From: Candidatus Hinthialibacter antarcticus
GTDB lineage: Bacteria > Hinthialibacterota > Hinthialibacteria > Hinthialibacterales > Hinthialibacteraceae
Assembly (NCBI GenBank): GCA_030765645.1
Contig: JAVCCE010000011.1
Coordinates: forward strand, 1-64,000
Direction: 5' to 3'
Length of the DNA stretch: 64,000 nucleotides
Shown: positions 1 through 8,215 of the stretch, piece after piece
Layout: every line of letters starts with the position of its first letter
Numbering within the stretch: the stretch's first letter is position 1
Program-made: the position numbers and the translations under genes
Notes under the pieces: model-generated
The model's database searches: none
Told to the model about the DNA's origin: nothing
What the model saw: only the letters and a program-made list of their open reading frames with translations

Positions 1-136
1 ATGGATGCAACTCTGGAAGCGCCTGTGCAACAGGGCCTGAAAGCCCGCACTGAAGCGAGCAGAGTTGTACCCATGCCGCATTCAGCGAAATCTCAATTCA
101 ATTTATAAAAAAAGTACCCAGTTTTCGGAAGAACCT
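1..136 (+). repeat. MITE-like hairpin repeat, copy A (left part outside window)
   Basis: This is the right part of the dispersed repeat found complete at 28855-29088. It shares the core segment (GCCTGTGCA..., CTGAAAGCCCGCACTGAAGC, right arm TACCCATGCC), the CAGCGAAA block, an AT-rich spacer and the terminal CGGAAGAACCT (126-136). The left terminus lies beyond the window start. The left hairpin arm is imperfect here (ATGGATGC against GTACCCAT). The element ends directly against the terminator of the DUF362 gene. Confidence 0.75.
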
Positions 137-177
137 AAAAAAAACGCTGCGGCCCCATGATAAAGACCGCAGCGTTT
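137..177 (-). terminator. Intrinsic terminator of the DUF362 gene
   Basis: On the minus strand AAACGCTGCGG (142-152) pairs with CCGCAGCGTTT (167-177) across a 14-nt loop. The stem is followed by a run of T residues. It lies 24 nt past the stop codon of the DUF362 protein gene. Confidence 0.85.
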
Positions 178-200
178 CTCAATTGGTTCTTAAGAATCGA

Positions 201-1265
201 CTAGATTTCAAACGGCTCTTTCCATATCAATTGCCGGTCGATGCTGTCGCTGAGTTTATACTTACGCTGGTTGGATTGAATGTCCGCCCCGAGAACGTCG
301 ATCTTGCTGAGGTCGGCCTGCCCCATACCTGCGGCAGCGCAATAATTGAGATAACCGACATTGTCGAAGTCGATCCCCATCAGCTCGACGCCGGTCCGGT
401 CAGCGGCAAGCCAATCGGTGCTCGCAACGGCGACCCGGTGTTCGACGGGCGTTCCGCCGACAGGGCCATTGCCTTCCATCCCCTGGTAGCCGTCGATCAC
501 CGCCAAGTCAGGGTGCAGCCGGTCCGCCAAAGCGAACAGGTTAAAGTTGACGCCGCGATATCCACCGCCGTGCGCGATGGGCTTATCATTTTTGGCGCCT
601 TTTTTCCCGCCGCTTCCCCACCGGAAGCCTTCGTCTTTGATCGGCGCGCCAAAGACAATGTTCTTGAGCGACAAGGTCGCGACCACGCGGTCGTGAGTCT
701 TCATCACTGCGGCGGAAATCACAAACGTATCAGGATCAAGCAAGAGTTTCGACATCCGTACGGGGTGTGGATAGAAATCCTTGTCACTGACAACATGCAC
801 AAGTTGATAATCGCGCGCATCTAAATCAACGAACTGGGGTTTATAATTTTTTTCCAGCGCCAGATAACCATAGTTATCAAAGCCGTCCATTGTCGGGCCG
901 CTGGCGGCGGATTCCGCAATCATATAATTGGTTTTTCCGATGGAATTCAAAAATTCCATAATGCCCGCGAGGCTGCCTACATGTGTCGCCGACAACTGGC
1001 GGTCAATGGAAACATTGTTTGGTTTTATGACGATCTGTTTGTCGCCGATTTTCTGTTTGATTTCTTCAGAAAACGGTTTGAGCGCATTAAAGATATTTTG
1101 GGCGCGATCTTCGCCAGCCGATAACCCGACTTGGCTACGCTCTTGTCGATAACGCGGCGAGTCAAACGGCAGCGCCCAAGTCAAAGCCGGAGCAAGCAAG
1201 CCGCAACCTGCAACCATTGAGGTTTTTAAAAACTGACGGCGGGATGAAACGAGAGAGGAACGCAT
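201..1265 (-). CDS. Tat-exported DUF362 domain protein
   Basis: A 354-residue protein with a twin-arginine signal near its N-terminus (SRRQFLKTS, then a hydrophobic stretch to about residue 32), so it is probably exported folded by Tat. The rest matches DUF362: an early segment with IVIKPNN, the central VISAAVMKTHD, and the conserved LSLKN...G block, ending with the AVIDG...EGNGP motif. DUF362 proteins are often iron-sulfur or redox associated, but no cysteine cluster is visible here. The exact activity is unknown. The start is supported by AGAAGGAGA just upstream. It is a single gene with its own terminator, with MCP upstream on the same strand behind a separate terminator. Confidence 0.85.
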   Translation of the reverse strand: MRSSLVSSRRQFLKTSMVAGCGLLAPALTWALPFDSPRYRQERSQVGLSAGEDRAQNIFNALKPFSEEIKQKIGDKQIVIKPNNVSIDRQLSATHVGSLAGIMEFLNSIGKTNYMIAESAASGPTMDGFDNYGYLALEKNYKPQFVDLDARDYQLVHVVSDKDFYPHPVRMSKLLLDPDTFVISAAVMKTHDRVVATLSLKNIVFGAPIKDEGFRWGSGGKKGAKNDKPIAHGGGYRGVNFNLFALADRLHPDLAVIDGYQGMEGNGPVGGTPVEHRVAVASTDWLAADRTGVELMGIDFDNVGYLNYCAAAGMGQADLSKIDVLGADIQSNQRKYKLSDSIDRQLIWKEPFEI

Positions 1266-1372
1266 AAGGGTCTCCTTCTAAATGATGATCTGCGTTGTTG
1301 TTTGAGACCGCATGGACACAAACGCCTGCCCACAAAATAAAGGATACTGGATTTATCCGAAAAATTCTATCC

Positions 1373-1408
1373 AAAAAAAGAAAAACGCCTCTCATCCCTG
1401 AGAGGCGT
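1373..1408 (-). terminator. Intrinsic terminator of the chemoreceptor gene
   Basis: On the minus strand ACGCCTCTCA and TGAGAGGCGT form a 10-bp stem with a 4-nt loop (1385-1408), followed by a T-rich tail. It separates the chemoreceptor gene from the DUF362 gene. Confidence 0.9.
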
Positions 1409-1434
1409 CCATTACGGATTTTAATCAGGCAGTA

Positions 1435-3669
1435 TTAAAATCGTTTAAATTCCTGTCCATTATCAGCGGAGGTAAATTCATCATGCTCTTCGTTGGTCGA
1501 ATGCCCGTTGCCAGAATTTCCATTTTGGCCAAAGTGCGATCCATTGGCGGCGGTTGCGTAATGATGTTGAGTTGTAGGCGCTTTCTTTGCATTTTGTTTG
1601 GACCTGACTGGCGTCTGTATGTTGGCTTGGCTGCCAACTCGAAAGCGGCTGACGTATTCCTGCAACATCTGCGCCTGTGATGACAATTCTTCACTGGATG
1701 AAGCGGATTGCTCGCTTGCGGCGGAGTTTTGTTGCGTCACGGCGTCAAGTTGACTGATCGCTTCACGTATTTGCTGTGCGCCTTGCGCTTGTTCGCTGCA
1801 AGAGGATGCAATTTCTTTCACAAGGTTGGTCGCGTTTTGAATTGACTCGACGACGGTTGAAATGGTATTGCCGGCATTTTCCGCGCGGGACACGCTTTGG
1901 TTCGCCAGTTCGCTAATTTCTTTGGCTGCATGTTGGCTGCGTTCCGCCAGTTTGCGCACTTCGACCGCGACCACGGCAAACCCTTTGCCCATTTCGCCAG
2001 CGCGCGCCGCTTCAATGGCTGCATTCAGAGCCAACAAGTTGGTTTGATCGGCGATGTCGTTCACGATGCCAATCTGTTCTGCGATCCGTTTCATCGCATC
2101 CACGGTCTCAACCACTGCTTCGCCGCCTTCCGATGCTTTTTGGGCTGCTTCACTGGCTGCTTGATCGGTGCGTTGTGCATTGTTCGAGTTCGTTTCAATT
2201 GTGCTGGCAAGTTCTTCAATTGACGCTGCGGTTTCTTCCAGGTTCGCGGCTTGTTCCGTCGCGCCGTTCGCCAAACTTTGTGAAGAGGCCGAGAGTTCTT
2301 CGGCGCTCGAGGCGACTTGTTGCGAAGAATCTTGAATGGTTCCGACCATTTCGCGCAATTGAACAATCATGGCGTTGAGCGCTTTGGCCAGCAGCCCGAC
2401 TTCGTCTTTCTGTTTTATGTCTAAGGTTTGCGTCAAGTCGCCATTTGCGATTTGTTCTGCCATTGCGACAGCGAGTTGTAACGGTTTTGAAATCCGGGAG
2501 GCGACAACATAAGCCATGACGCCAAACAGCAGGATGAGAAGCCCTGCGACGCCGAGAGTCGTCATCACCAATTGGCCCAAAGAATTTTCAACGCGCATCT
2601 TTGCGTCTTGGAAATCATCCGCATACGCGCCCGCGCCGATTACCCAGTCCCAAGGTTCAAAGTACGTGATAGCAGCAATTTTTTGTCTTGCGGTATCTTC
2701 ACCATCATTCTTCCAGTTGTAGCGCTGAAATACAACAGAGCCTTCTGTTGTGTTGACGCCTTTATCAATCATTTCTTGAATGAACATATTGCCATCAGAA
2801 TCTTTGGCCTCGTATATGTTCTCGCCGTCGCGCGTACCCTTCGCAGAAATGATATATTCGCCTTTTTGTTCATCCTGCCCACCGAGTACAAAGGTATATC
2901 CCGTCTTACCGACAACCACATCCATGATGCCATTACGAAGACTATTAACGCTTTCAATTGCAATGCCGATTGAAAGAATGCCTGCGACCTCGCCATCGGC
3001 GTCATAAATTGGCTCGTATGCGGTTAAATACCATGCGTTCACGACAAATGCGCGACCTTGGAAACTTTCTCCATTCATGATTTTTGTAATGACAGCATTG
3101 GGCGTTCCATCTGGATTAACGGCGGGGATATACGTTCCGACCGCTCGCTCTCCGTCTAACTTTTTGACATTTGAAGAGACGCGCAGCATATCGCCAGCCT
3201 TATTCATGCGTTGAAAGATGGAGGCAACTCCACCAATCAGTTGTTGCGTTTCATCGACAACAAGTGAAGGCTTATCAAACCCACTATTTTGAACAATCGA
3301 CTGGTTTCCGATTTGCATTTTCGGCAATGCAACGGTTTTGGTCTGGTTGGTAAACTGGTTTGTCGCATTCCAATCAAGCTTTTCGATTAAAAATGTAACG
3401 TCCCCCATGTCCTTCATAACGTCTCGCGTTACGTTTAAATTGTAGTCCAGCTGCTGTAATAGTGATTCATGTTGAATGCGGCACATATAATAAACATCTT
3501 TGGCGATCTTTGCGGTTTCGTTCTGTGCGAGCACATCCAATTCGACATTCAAGTCCTCATTCAGTACGCCTTTTTGAAATAGAACGACGCCTGATAATAT
3601 GCTCCCGGTAATAAATATGGCCCCTACGCACAACAGGATGATTTTTGCTTTGACATTTAGTGTAAACAT
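1435..3669 (-). CDS. Methyl-accepting chemotaxis protein with Cache sensor
   Basis: A 744-residue transmembrane chemoreceptor. It has a first membrane helix at residues ~8-30, a periplasmic double-Cache-type (Cache3-Cache2) ligand domain to about residue 365 with the [11 protein letters not shown] signature, a second membrane helix, a HAMP domain ([19 protein letters not shown]), and a methyl-accepting domain with the hairpin tip [19 protein letters not shown]. The last ~60 residues are an N/G/H-rich low-complexity tail without a CheR-binding pentapeptide. It should signal through CheA/CheW, but no che genes are in the window. Start supported by AAAGAGG eight bases upstream. Confidence 0.95.
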   Translation of the reverse strand: MFTLNVKAKIILLCVGAIFITGSILSGVVLFQKGVLNEDLNVELDVLAQNETAKIAKDVYYMCRIQHESLLQQLDYNLNVTRDVMKDMGDVTFLIEKLDWNATNQFTNQTKTVALPKMQIGNQSIVQNSGFDKPSLVVDETQQLIGGVASIFQRMNKAGDMLRVSSNVKKLDGERAVGTYIPAVNPDGTPNAVITKIMNGESFQGRAFVVNAWYLTAYEPIYDADGEVAGILSIGIAIESVNSLRNGIMDVVVGKTGYTFVLGGQDEQKGEYIISAKGTRDGENIYEAKDSDGNMFIQEMIDKGVNTTEGSVVFQRYNWKNDGEDTARQKIAAITYFEPWDWVIGAGAYADDFQDAKMRVENSLGQLVMTTLGVAGLLILLFGVMAYVVASRISKPLQLAVAMAEQIANGDLTQTLDIKQKDEVGLLAKALNAMIVQLREMVGTIQDSSQQVASSAEELSASSQSLANGATEQAANLEETAASIEELASTIETNSNNAQRTDQAASEAAQKASEGGEAVVETVDAMKRIAEQIGIVNDIADQTNLLALNAAIEAARAGEMGKGFAVVAVEVRKLAERSQHAAKEISELANQSVSRAENAGNTISTVVESIQNATNLVKEIASSCSEQAQGAQQIREAISQLDAVTQQNSAASEQSASSSEELSSQAQMLQEYVSRFRVGSQANIQTPVRSKQNAKKAPTTQHHYATAANGSHFGQNGNSGNGHSTNEEHDEFTSADNGQEFKRF

Positions 3670-3944
3670 GGTAGAAACCTCTTTCCAAAAGTGATTGTTG
3701 AACTAATCAAAATGCAAAAGAGAGGCCAAAACATTAGCTGAGATGTTTAAATATAAAGAAATAGTGCTTTTAAAGAGAGTAATATAAACACGTTAAGTGA
3801 AAAGAATTTTCATATATAACCATAGTTTACTAATATTAATTTTAAAAATTAGTAACTCAATCAATTACTTTTCTGTCTGGAGTAATTGTACAAATCACAA
3901 AATTCACTTATTCCTAGCAAATGTTGAGTGAGAAAGGCTTATCA

Positions 3945-4292
3945 ATGGCAAATATAGATACTAAATGCTTTCCAAAATCATACGATGGAATCTGCCGGAT
4001 TCAAAACGAGTTCCAGGTTTATCAAAATACAATGTTCCCCAGCAGGGACGAAAAGTTTTTTATACTCGAACTAAACGGAGAAGCAGGCGAACTCGCAAAT
4101 ATCGAAAAGAAAGACTGGAAAGGCATTAAAATTGATCCCGCCCGCTTTGAAGATGAAGCCGCAGACGTCTTGATCGCGCTGTTGAACTATTGCAATGCGC
4201 GCGGCATTGATTTAGCATCGGCGGTTGAAGCCAAGATGAAAAAAATCCATACAAAACGCACCCAGGAAATCCAAGAGGAGAACAATCAATGA
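3945..4292 (+). CDS. MazG-like nucleotide pyrophosphohydrolase
   Basis: A small all-alpha NTP pyrophosphohydrolase of the MazG superfamily, 115 residues from this start. The metal-binding pattern is visible: ELNGEAGELAN, then ARFEDEAADVLIALLNY (E-E-x-A-D). Such enzymes hydrolyse (d)NTPs or modified nucleotides; the substrate here is unknown. I chose ATG 3945 because GAGAAAGG lies at the right distance; an in-frame ATG at 3921 would add 8 residues. It overlaps the next gene by 4 nt (ATGA), so the two are translationally coupled. Confidence 0.8.
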   Translation: MANIDTKCFPKSYDGICRIQNEFQVYQNTMFPSRDEKFFILELNGEAGELANIEKKDWKGIKIDPARFEDEAADVLIALLNYCNARGIDLASAVEAKMKKIHTKRTQEIQEENNQ

Positions 4293-5056
4293 AACGAACC
4301 CCCTCCATCCTACTGCTATTCGCCGCATCCACCTTGCTCTCATTTTCAGGGACGCCGACAGACATACTCGTGCATGTGCTCGCCAATGACGCTAAGTTAA
4401 TGGGAACCAGCATGGGCGGCGCCTGGGTGACGGTGCGCGACCTCAAAACCGGTGAGATTCTATCGCAGGGCAAACACGCAGGCTCAACCGGCGACACCAA
4501 TCTGATTGTCAAGCAGCCCAAACAGCGCGGGGAAGACCGCTTCCCCGGCGAAGCGCCCGCCGTGTACAAAGACACCATCGAACTTTCGCGCCCCACTCTG
4601 GTTGAGATCACCGCAGAAGGGCCGCTGGTGTATCCACACGCGATGCAAAAAGCCTCGGTGACGACGCTGCTATTGCCCGGCAAGCATCTCAAGGGCGAGG
4701 GCGTCGTCTTGAACCTGCACGGCTTTGTGGTCGATATCATGTCGCCGGAGTCGGTCGATTCGGTCAAAGCAGGAGAGGCGTTCACCATCCAGGCGTCGGT
4801 ACGAATGATGTGCGGCTGCCCGACCAGCCCCGACGGTCTATGGGATTCAAACGATTTTGAAATCACTGCACACTTGATTCAAAACGACGAGGTCATTCAA
4901 TCGGCGCCGATGAAGTACGCAGGAAAGACCAATATATATAGTGTGGAGATCACCGCGCCCGGCGATGCGGGCAGCGTCGAGGTTCTCATCACCGCCAGCG
5001 ATAAATCGAAAGCTAATTTTGGCATGGACCAAATGATGATGCGGGTGAGTGAATAA
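4289..5056 (+). CDS. Secreted protein of unknown function with CGCP motif
   Basis: A 255-residue protein with an N-terminal signal peptide (MKRTPSILLLFAASTLLSF) and no lipobox. The mature part looks beta-rich: a segment of about 30-150 resembling a carboxypeptidase-regulatory-like or Ig fold (WVTVRDLKTGEILSQGKHAG), then a second beta domain carrying RMMCGCPTSPDGLWDSNDF, and a methionine-rich end (MDQMMMRVSE). The CxC and Met cluster could bind a metal such as copper, but that is a guess. It is coupled by a 4-nt overlap to the MazG-like gene. A repeat element is inserted immediately after its stop codon. Confidence 0.65.
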   Translation: MKRTPSILLLFAASTLLSFSGTPTDILVHVLANDAKLMGTSMGGAWVTVRDLKTGEILSQGKHAGSTGDTNLIVKQPKQRGEDRFPGEAPAVYKDTIELSRPTLVEITAEGPLVYPHAMQKASVTTLLLPGKHLKGEGVVLNLHGFVVDIMSPESVDSVKAGEAFTIQASVRMMCGCPTSPDGLWDSNDFEITAHLIQNDEVIQSAPMKYAGKTNIYSVEITAPGDAGSVEVLITASDKSKANFGMDQMMMRVSE

Positions 5057-5061
5057 TTTAT

Positions 5062-5284
5062 GGTTCTTTTTGACGTTTTTTCGTAAATTCTTGATCTTTC
5101 GCTGTATCAGGCATGGGTACAACTCTGCTCGCTTCAGTGCGGGCTTTCAAGCCCTTATGCACAGGCGCTCCCAGAGTTCCACCCATGCCTGATTGGGTTG
5201 TCTTTTTTTGAAATACCGGAGCCTGTTTCTGAATAAATATTATGACCATCCATCAATGTAAGTACTCACTTACCGGATGAACCT
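5062..5284 (-). mobile_element. MITE-like hairpin repeat, copy B, with 7-bp flanking duplication
   Basis: A 223-bp non-coding element in reverse orientation to copies A and D. Its termini are GGTTCTT (5062) and CCGGATGAACCT (5273-5284), matching the terminal inverted repeat AGGTTC[A/T]TCCG seen in copy D. It is flanked by the direct repeat AATTTAT (5055-5061 and 5285-5291), as expected of a target-site duplication. The core hairpin 5107-5192 has perfect 12-bp outer arms (TCAGGCATGGGT / ACCCATGCCTGA) and inner stems AACTCTG/CAGAGTT and GGGCTT/AAGCCC. The insertion overlaps the stop codon of the upstream gene but preserves it. Confidence 0.75.
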
Positions 5285-5334
5285 AATTTATATTCAACGC
5301 GTCAATTGATTTGACAACGTGAAAGAGAAATCAA

Positions 5335-5490
5335 AACGCACTCCCTCGCCCGCTGGCGGGAGAGGGTTGGGGTGAGGGTGGAAAATTGTAAGTTTACCAA
5401 CCCTGCTACAAGCCCGCACTGAAGCGACAAGAGATGCACTCAAGCCGACAGCAAAAACGAGATCGCTTCGCTGCGCTCGCGATGACACAG
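5335..5490. repeat. Patch of common bacterial intergenic repeats
   Basis: Three repeat fragments sit side by side. CTCCCTCGCCCGCTGGCGGG followed by AGAGGGTTGGGGTGAGGG (5340-5378) is a palindromic word I recognise from intergenic DNA of many unrelated bacteria. A fragment of the window's own hairpin repeat (CAAGCCCGCACTGAAGCG) lies at about 5410-5445. GAGATCGCTTCGCTGCGCTC then GCGATGACA (5459-5488) is another widely seen word. There is no coding signal in 5285-5528. Confidence 0.6.
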
Positions 5491-5528
5491 GCCATGATAC
5501 ACACAACAGCCGCTATCGATATATTTGT

Positions 5529-6272
5529 TTAGTCGTCTTTGTCTTGGCTGCGTTCGGCGATGGAATATTGAAACCCGCGCATTCGCAGCCAAACAACGCC
5601 GAAGGTATCTAAGATGCCCACCCACAGGCGATTGTGGATAGAATATTTCGATGTTCCGAGATTGCGGGGCCGATGGTTCACCGGCCCTTCGCTAATTCGG
5701 TAGCCTTGTTGCGTCACCATCGTAGGCAAAAACCGGTGCATCCCTTTGAAGCACGGCATTCCCCGGACGCATTCCCGCCGGAACGCACGCGTCGAGCATC
5801 CTACATCGCGGACGGTTTTACCGGTTAGCATGGTACGAAACCCGTTGGCAATGCGAGAAATAAACCAACGCCATACGCCGTCTTTGCGCTTCTGGCGATA
5901 GCCGTTCGCCATATCGACTTCACCGCTGTACACCATTTGAATCAAACCCGGCAGGTCGGCCGGGTCGTTCTGCCCGTCGCCGTCAACGGTGGCAAAAATA
6001 GCGCCCCGCGCTTCTAAAAACCCCGCAAACAACGCCGCCGACTGCCCAGCGTTTTTCGCCAACGATATGTATGTATGTCGAGGGTCGCTTTGGTGAAGTT
6101 TGCGCAAGAGGTCCAGACTGCCGTCGGTTGAACCGTCGTCAATCCACAGACATTCCCATGACCAGAGTTGCGACTGCATTGCTGCAGTAATTTCATCCGC
6201 AAGCGGGTTGAGATTGTCGGCTTCATCTTTAATGGGCACAAGAATAGAGACGTCGATCACAATCGGTTCCAA
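5529..6272 (-). CDS. Family 2 glycosyltransferase (dolichol-phosphate-mannose synthase-like)
   Basis: A 247-residue GT-A-fold glycosyltransferase. It shows the opening beta strand VSILVPIKDEADN, WIDDGSTDGS, the DxD-type ATVDGDGQNDP, and the acceptor region RQKRKDGVWRWFISRIANGF typical of DPM1/ArnC-like enzymes using a polyprenyl phosphate acceptor. There is no C-terminal membrane domain. It starts 3 nt after the mtnP stop, so it is in an operon with mtnP although the two functions are unrelated. The start is non-ATG: TTG at 6272, or a GTG at 6260 that would leave out four residues. Confidence 0.88.
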   Translation of the reverse strand: MEPIVIDVSILVPIKDEADNLNPLADEITAAMQSQLWSWECLWIDDGSTDGSLDLLRKLHQSDPRHTYISLAKNAGQSAALFAGFLEARGAIFATVDGDGQNDPADLPGLIQMVYSGEVDMANGYRQKRKDGVWRWFISRIANGFRTMLTGKTVRDVGCSTRAFRRECVRGMPCFKGMHRFLPTMVTQQGYRISEGPVNHRPRNLGTSKYSIHNRLWVGILDTFGVVWLRMRGFQYSIAERSQDKDD

Positions 6273-6275
6273 TGA

Positions 6276-7139
6276 TTATTTCTTCAAATATTTTTGCATT
6301 AAAAACTCAAACGCTTCCCGTTTGTCTTCGGGGAAATCGGGCGGCTGCGTAACGATGGAAGTCGAAAGCGCATTCACCGCCGGACAATTGGCGTCGCGCT
6401 CTTTGGGAATTTTAGGAATCACCGTTTTAATTAAACGCTTTAGGTTATCAGCGTTTTCAGATAAGACTTTTAAAACCTTCGCAACGTCAACATCTTCTTC
6501 ATGCCAACAATCAAAATCGGTCACTGCCGCAACGATGGCGTAGCTGATTTCCGCTTCACGCGCCAGTTTGGCTTCGGGCGAGGCGGTCATGCCGATGATG
6601 TCGGCGCCCCAGCTGCGATAGAGATGCGACTCGGCCCGCGTCGAAAACGCCGGGCCTTCCATGCAGACATACGTACCTTTGGGGTGAACAACGACGCCGC
6701 ATTCTTCGATGGCGCTGATGAGCAATTGCCGTAGGGGTTCGCTAAACGGGTCGGCAAATGGAACATGCACCGCAATCGGTTCAAACATGCTGGATGCGCG
6801 ATAGCGGGTGCGGTCGATCAACTGGTCGGGCACCACAAATTGTAACGGCGCCATGTTTTCGCGCAGGCTGCCGCAGGCGTTAACGGCAATAATCCACTCG
6901 ACGCCCAATTTTTTCATGGCATAGATGTTCGCCTGATAGGGCACAAAAGTGGGGCTATGCTTGTGGGTGCGTCCATGCCGGGGCAAAAAAGCGATCTCTC
7001 GACCTTCAAAGCGTCCAAGCCGAATCAGGTCAGACGGCTCTCCGAACGGCGTTGAAACTTGAATCTCGTCATAATAATCAACGCCCTCCAAATGATAAAC
7101 GCCGGAACCTCCGATTACGCCAATAGATACGTCCGTCAT
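6276..7139 (-). CDS. mtnP: S-methyl-5'-thioadenosine phosphorylase
   Basis: Phosphorolyses methylthioadenosine to adenine and methylthioribose-1-phosphate in methionine salvage. The 287-residue product shows the family landmarks: GVIGGSGVYHLEGV at the N-terminus, LPRHGRTHKHSP, the NACGSL motif, MEGPAFSTRAES and the GMTASPEAKLAREAEI block, all as in MTAP/PNP family 2. The start at 7139 has GGAGAG six bases upstream; an in-frame ATG at 7163 is less likely. A purine nucleoside phosphorylase role is possible, since the two activities are hard to separate by eye. The downstream gene is a GT2. Confidence 0.9.
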   Translation of the reverse strand: MTDVSIGVIGGSGVYHLEGVDYYDEIQVSTPFGEPSDLIRLGRFEGREIAFLPRHGRTHKHSPTFVPYQANIYAMKKLGVEWIIAVNACGSLRENMAPLQFVVPDQLIDRTRYRASSMFEPIAVHVPFADPFSEPLRQLLISAIEECGVVVHPKGTYVCMEGPAFSTRAESHLYRSWGADIIGMTASPEAKLAREAEISYAIVAAVTDFDCWHEEDVDVAKVLKVLSENADNLKRLIKTVIPKIPKERDANCPAVNALSTSIVTQPPDFPEDKREAFEFLMQKYLKK

Positions 7140-7289
7140 GTCTGCTCTCCAATCAATTTCCACTCTCTCTGCTCTTATGATACAAATCTTGCTACGATAC
7201 GGTTCAGATACGCCACGGTCAAGCAGGCGGCGCGCATGTCGGTTTCATCACCGATTTGAGAAACTAGATTCAGTACGCAGGAGAGCGGA

Positions 7290-8186
7290 ATGATCAGAAG
7301 TATGACGGGATACAGCAGCATTCGTGAAACCATCGGTGAAGCCTTGGTCAGTTTCGAAATCAAAACGCTAAACCACCGCAACCAGGACTTACATTTTCAC
7401 TCGCCCCGTTCTCTTTCTATGTTGGAATCTCCGGTTCGCGACCGTATCCTGAAACAAGTCAGACGCGGACGCATCGAAACTTACCTGCGCGTCATTGGCA
7501 GTATTTCGCCCAAAGAAACCATCCGGGTCAACCTCCCGACCGCCAAAGCCTACCTGAGCGCCGCGCAAGAAATCGCCGACTCGCTGCATCTCGAGTTTCA
7601 CCCCCGCATTGAATCGGTCATGAACTTTAACGGCGTGTTAGAGACGGATGACTCTCACGGTTCCGCCGATGAATGTTGGCCGCTCATCCAGGGGCTTGTC
7701 GACAAAGCGGTGGAGCGATTGCTGTCAATGAAAGTCGATGAAGGCGCTCGCCTGCTCACAGAGTTTGATTCGCAGTTGACCGAGTTGCAGCAAATCACCG
7801 AATCCATCGAACCCTTGCGGGACATGGTCATTCAAGAATACCGCGACAAACTCCTCGCCCGCATCCAAGATTGGGAAGCCGCCCCCGAACTCGACCCCAA
7901 CCGGATCGCGCAAGAAGTGGCGTTTTTTGTTGACCGCTCAGACATCCAAGAAGAAACCGTGCGATTAAAAAGCCATATTCAGCAGTTTCGTGATATTCTC
8001 AGTGAAAACAAATCCAGCGCCGACTACACCGCAGTTGGCCGCAAACTGGATTTCCTCTGTCAGGAACTGTTTCGTGAATCAAACACCATCGGCTCAAAAA
8101 GCGCTTCGCTCGAAATTACGCAACGCGCCTTACGCTTGAAGGGCATCATTGAGCAGGTGCGTGAACAAGTACAAAACGTTGAATAA
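7290..8186 (+). CDS. YicC/YloC family endoribonuclease
   Basis: A 298-residue protein matching the YicC family over its full length: the N-terminal MIRSMTGYSSIRETIGE, the KTLNHRNQDLHFHSPRSL region, and the C-terminal GRKLDFLCQELFRESNTIGSK signature followed by the helical end. E. coli YicC is an RNA endonuclease affecting small-RNA stability. In many bacteria yicC neighbours gmk and rpoZ; here neither follows and a histidine kinase is next (29-nt gap). Start supported by AGGAG. Confidence 0.93.
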   Translation: MIRSMTGYSSIRETIGEALVSFEIKTLNHRNQDLHFHSPRSLSMLESPVRDRILKQVRRGRIETYLRVIGSISPKETIRVNLPTAKAYLSAAQEIADSLHLEFHPRIESVMNFNGVLETDDSHGSADECWPLIQGLVDKAVERLLSMKVDEGARLLTEFDSQLTELQQITESIEPLRDMVIQEYRDKLLARIQDWEAAPELDPNRIAQEVAFFVDRSDIQEETVRLKSHIQQFRDILSENKSSADYTAVGRKLDFLCQELFRESNTIGSKSASLEITQRALRLKGIIEQVREQVQNVE

Positions 8187-8215
8187 ACCAGGCGAAACTT
8201 CGCCTCAAACAATCT

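Noticed and set aside
183-824. Long plus-strand open frame (213 codons)
   Set aside because: It lies antisense within the DUF362 gene, which has a Tat signal, ribosome site and family motifs. The plus-strand frame shows no domain.
4126-4866. 246-codon open frame on the minus strand
   Set aside because: Overlaps two translationally coupled plus-strand genes; Ser/Pro/Arg-rich with no motifs or ribosome site.
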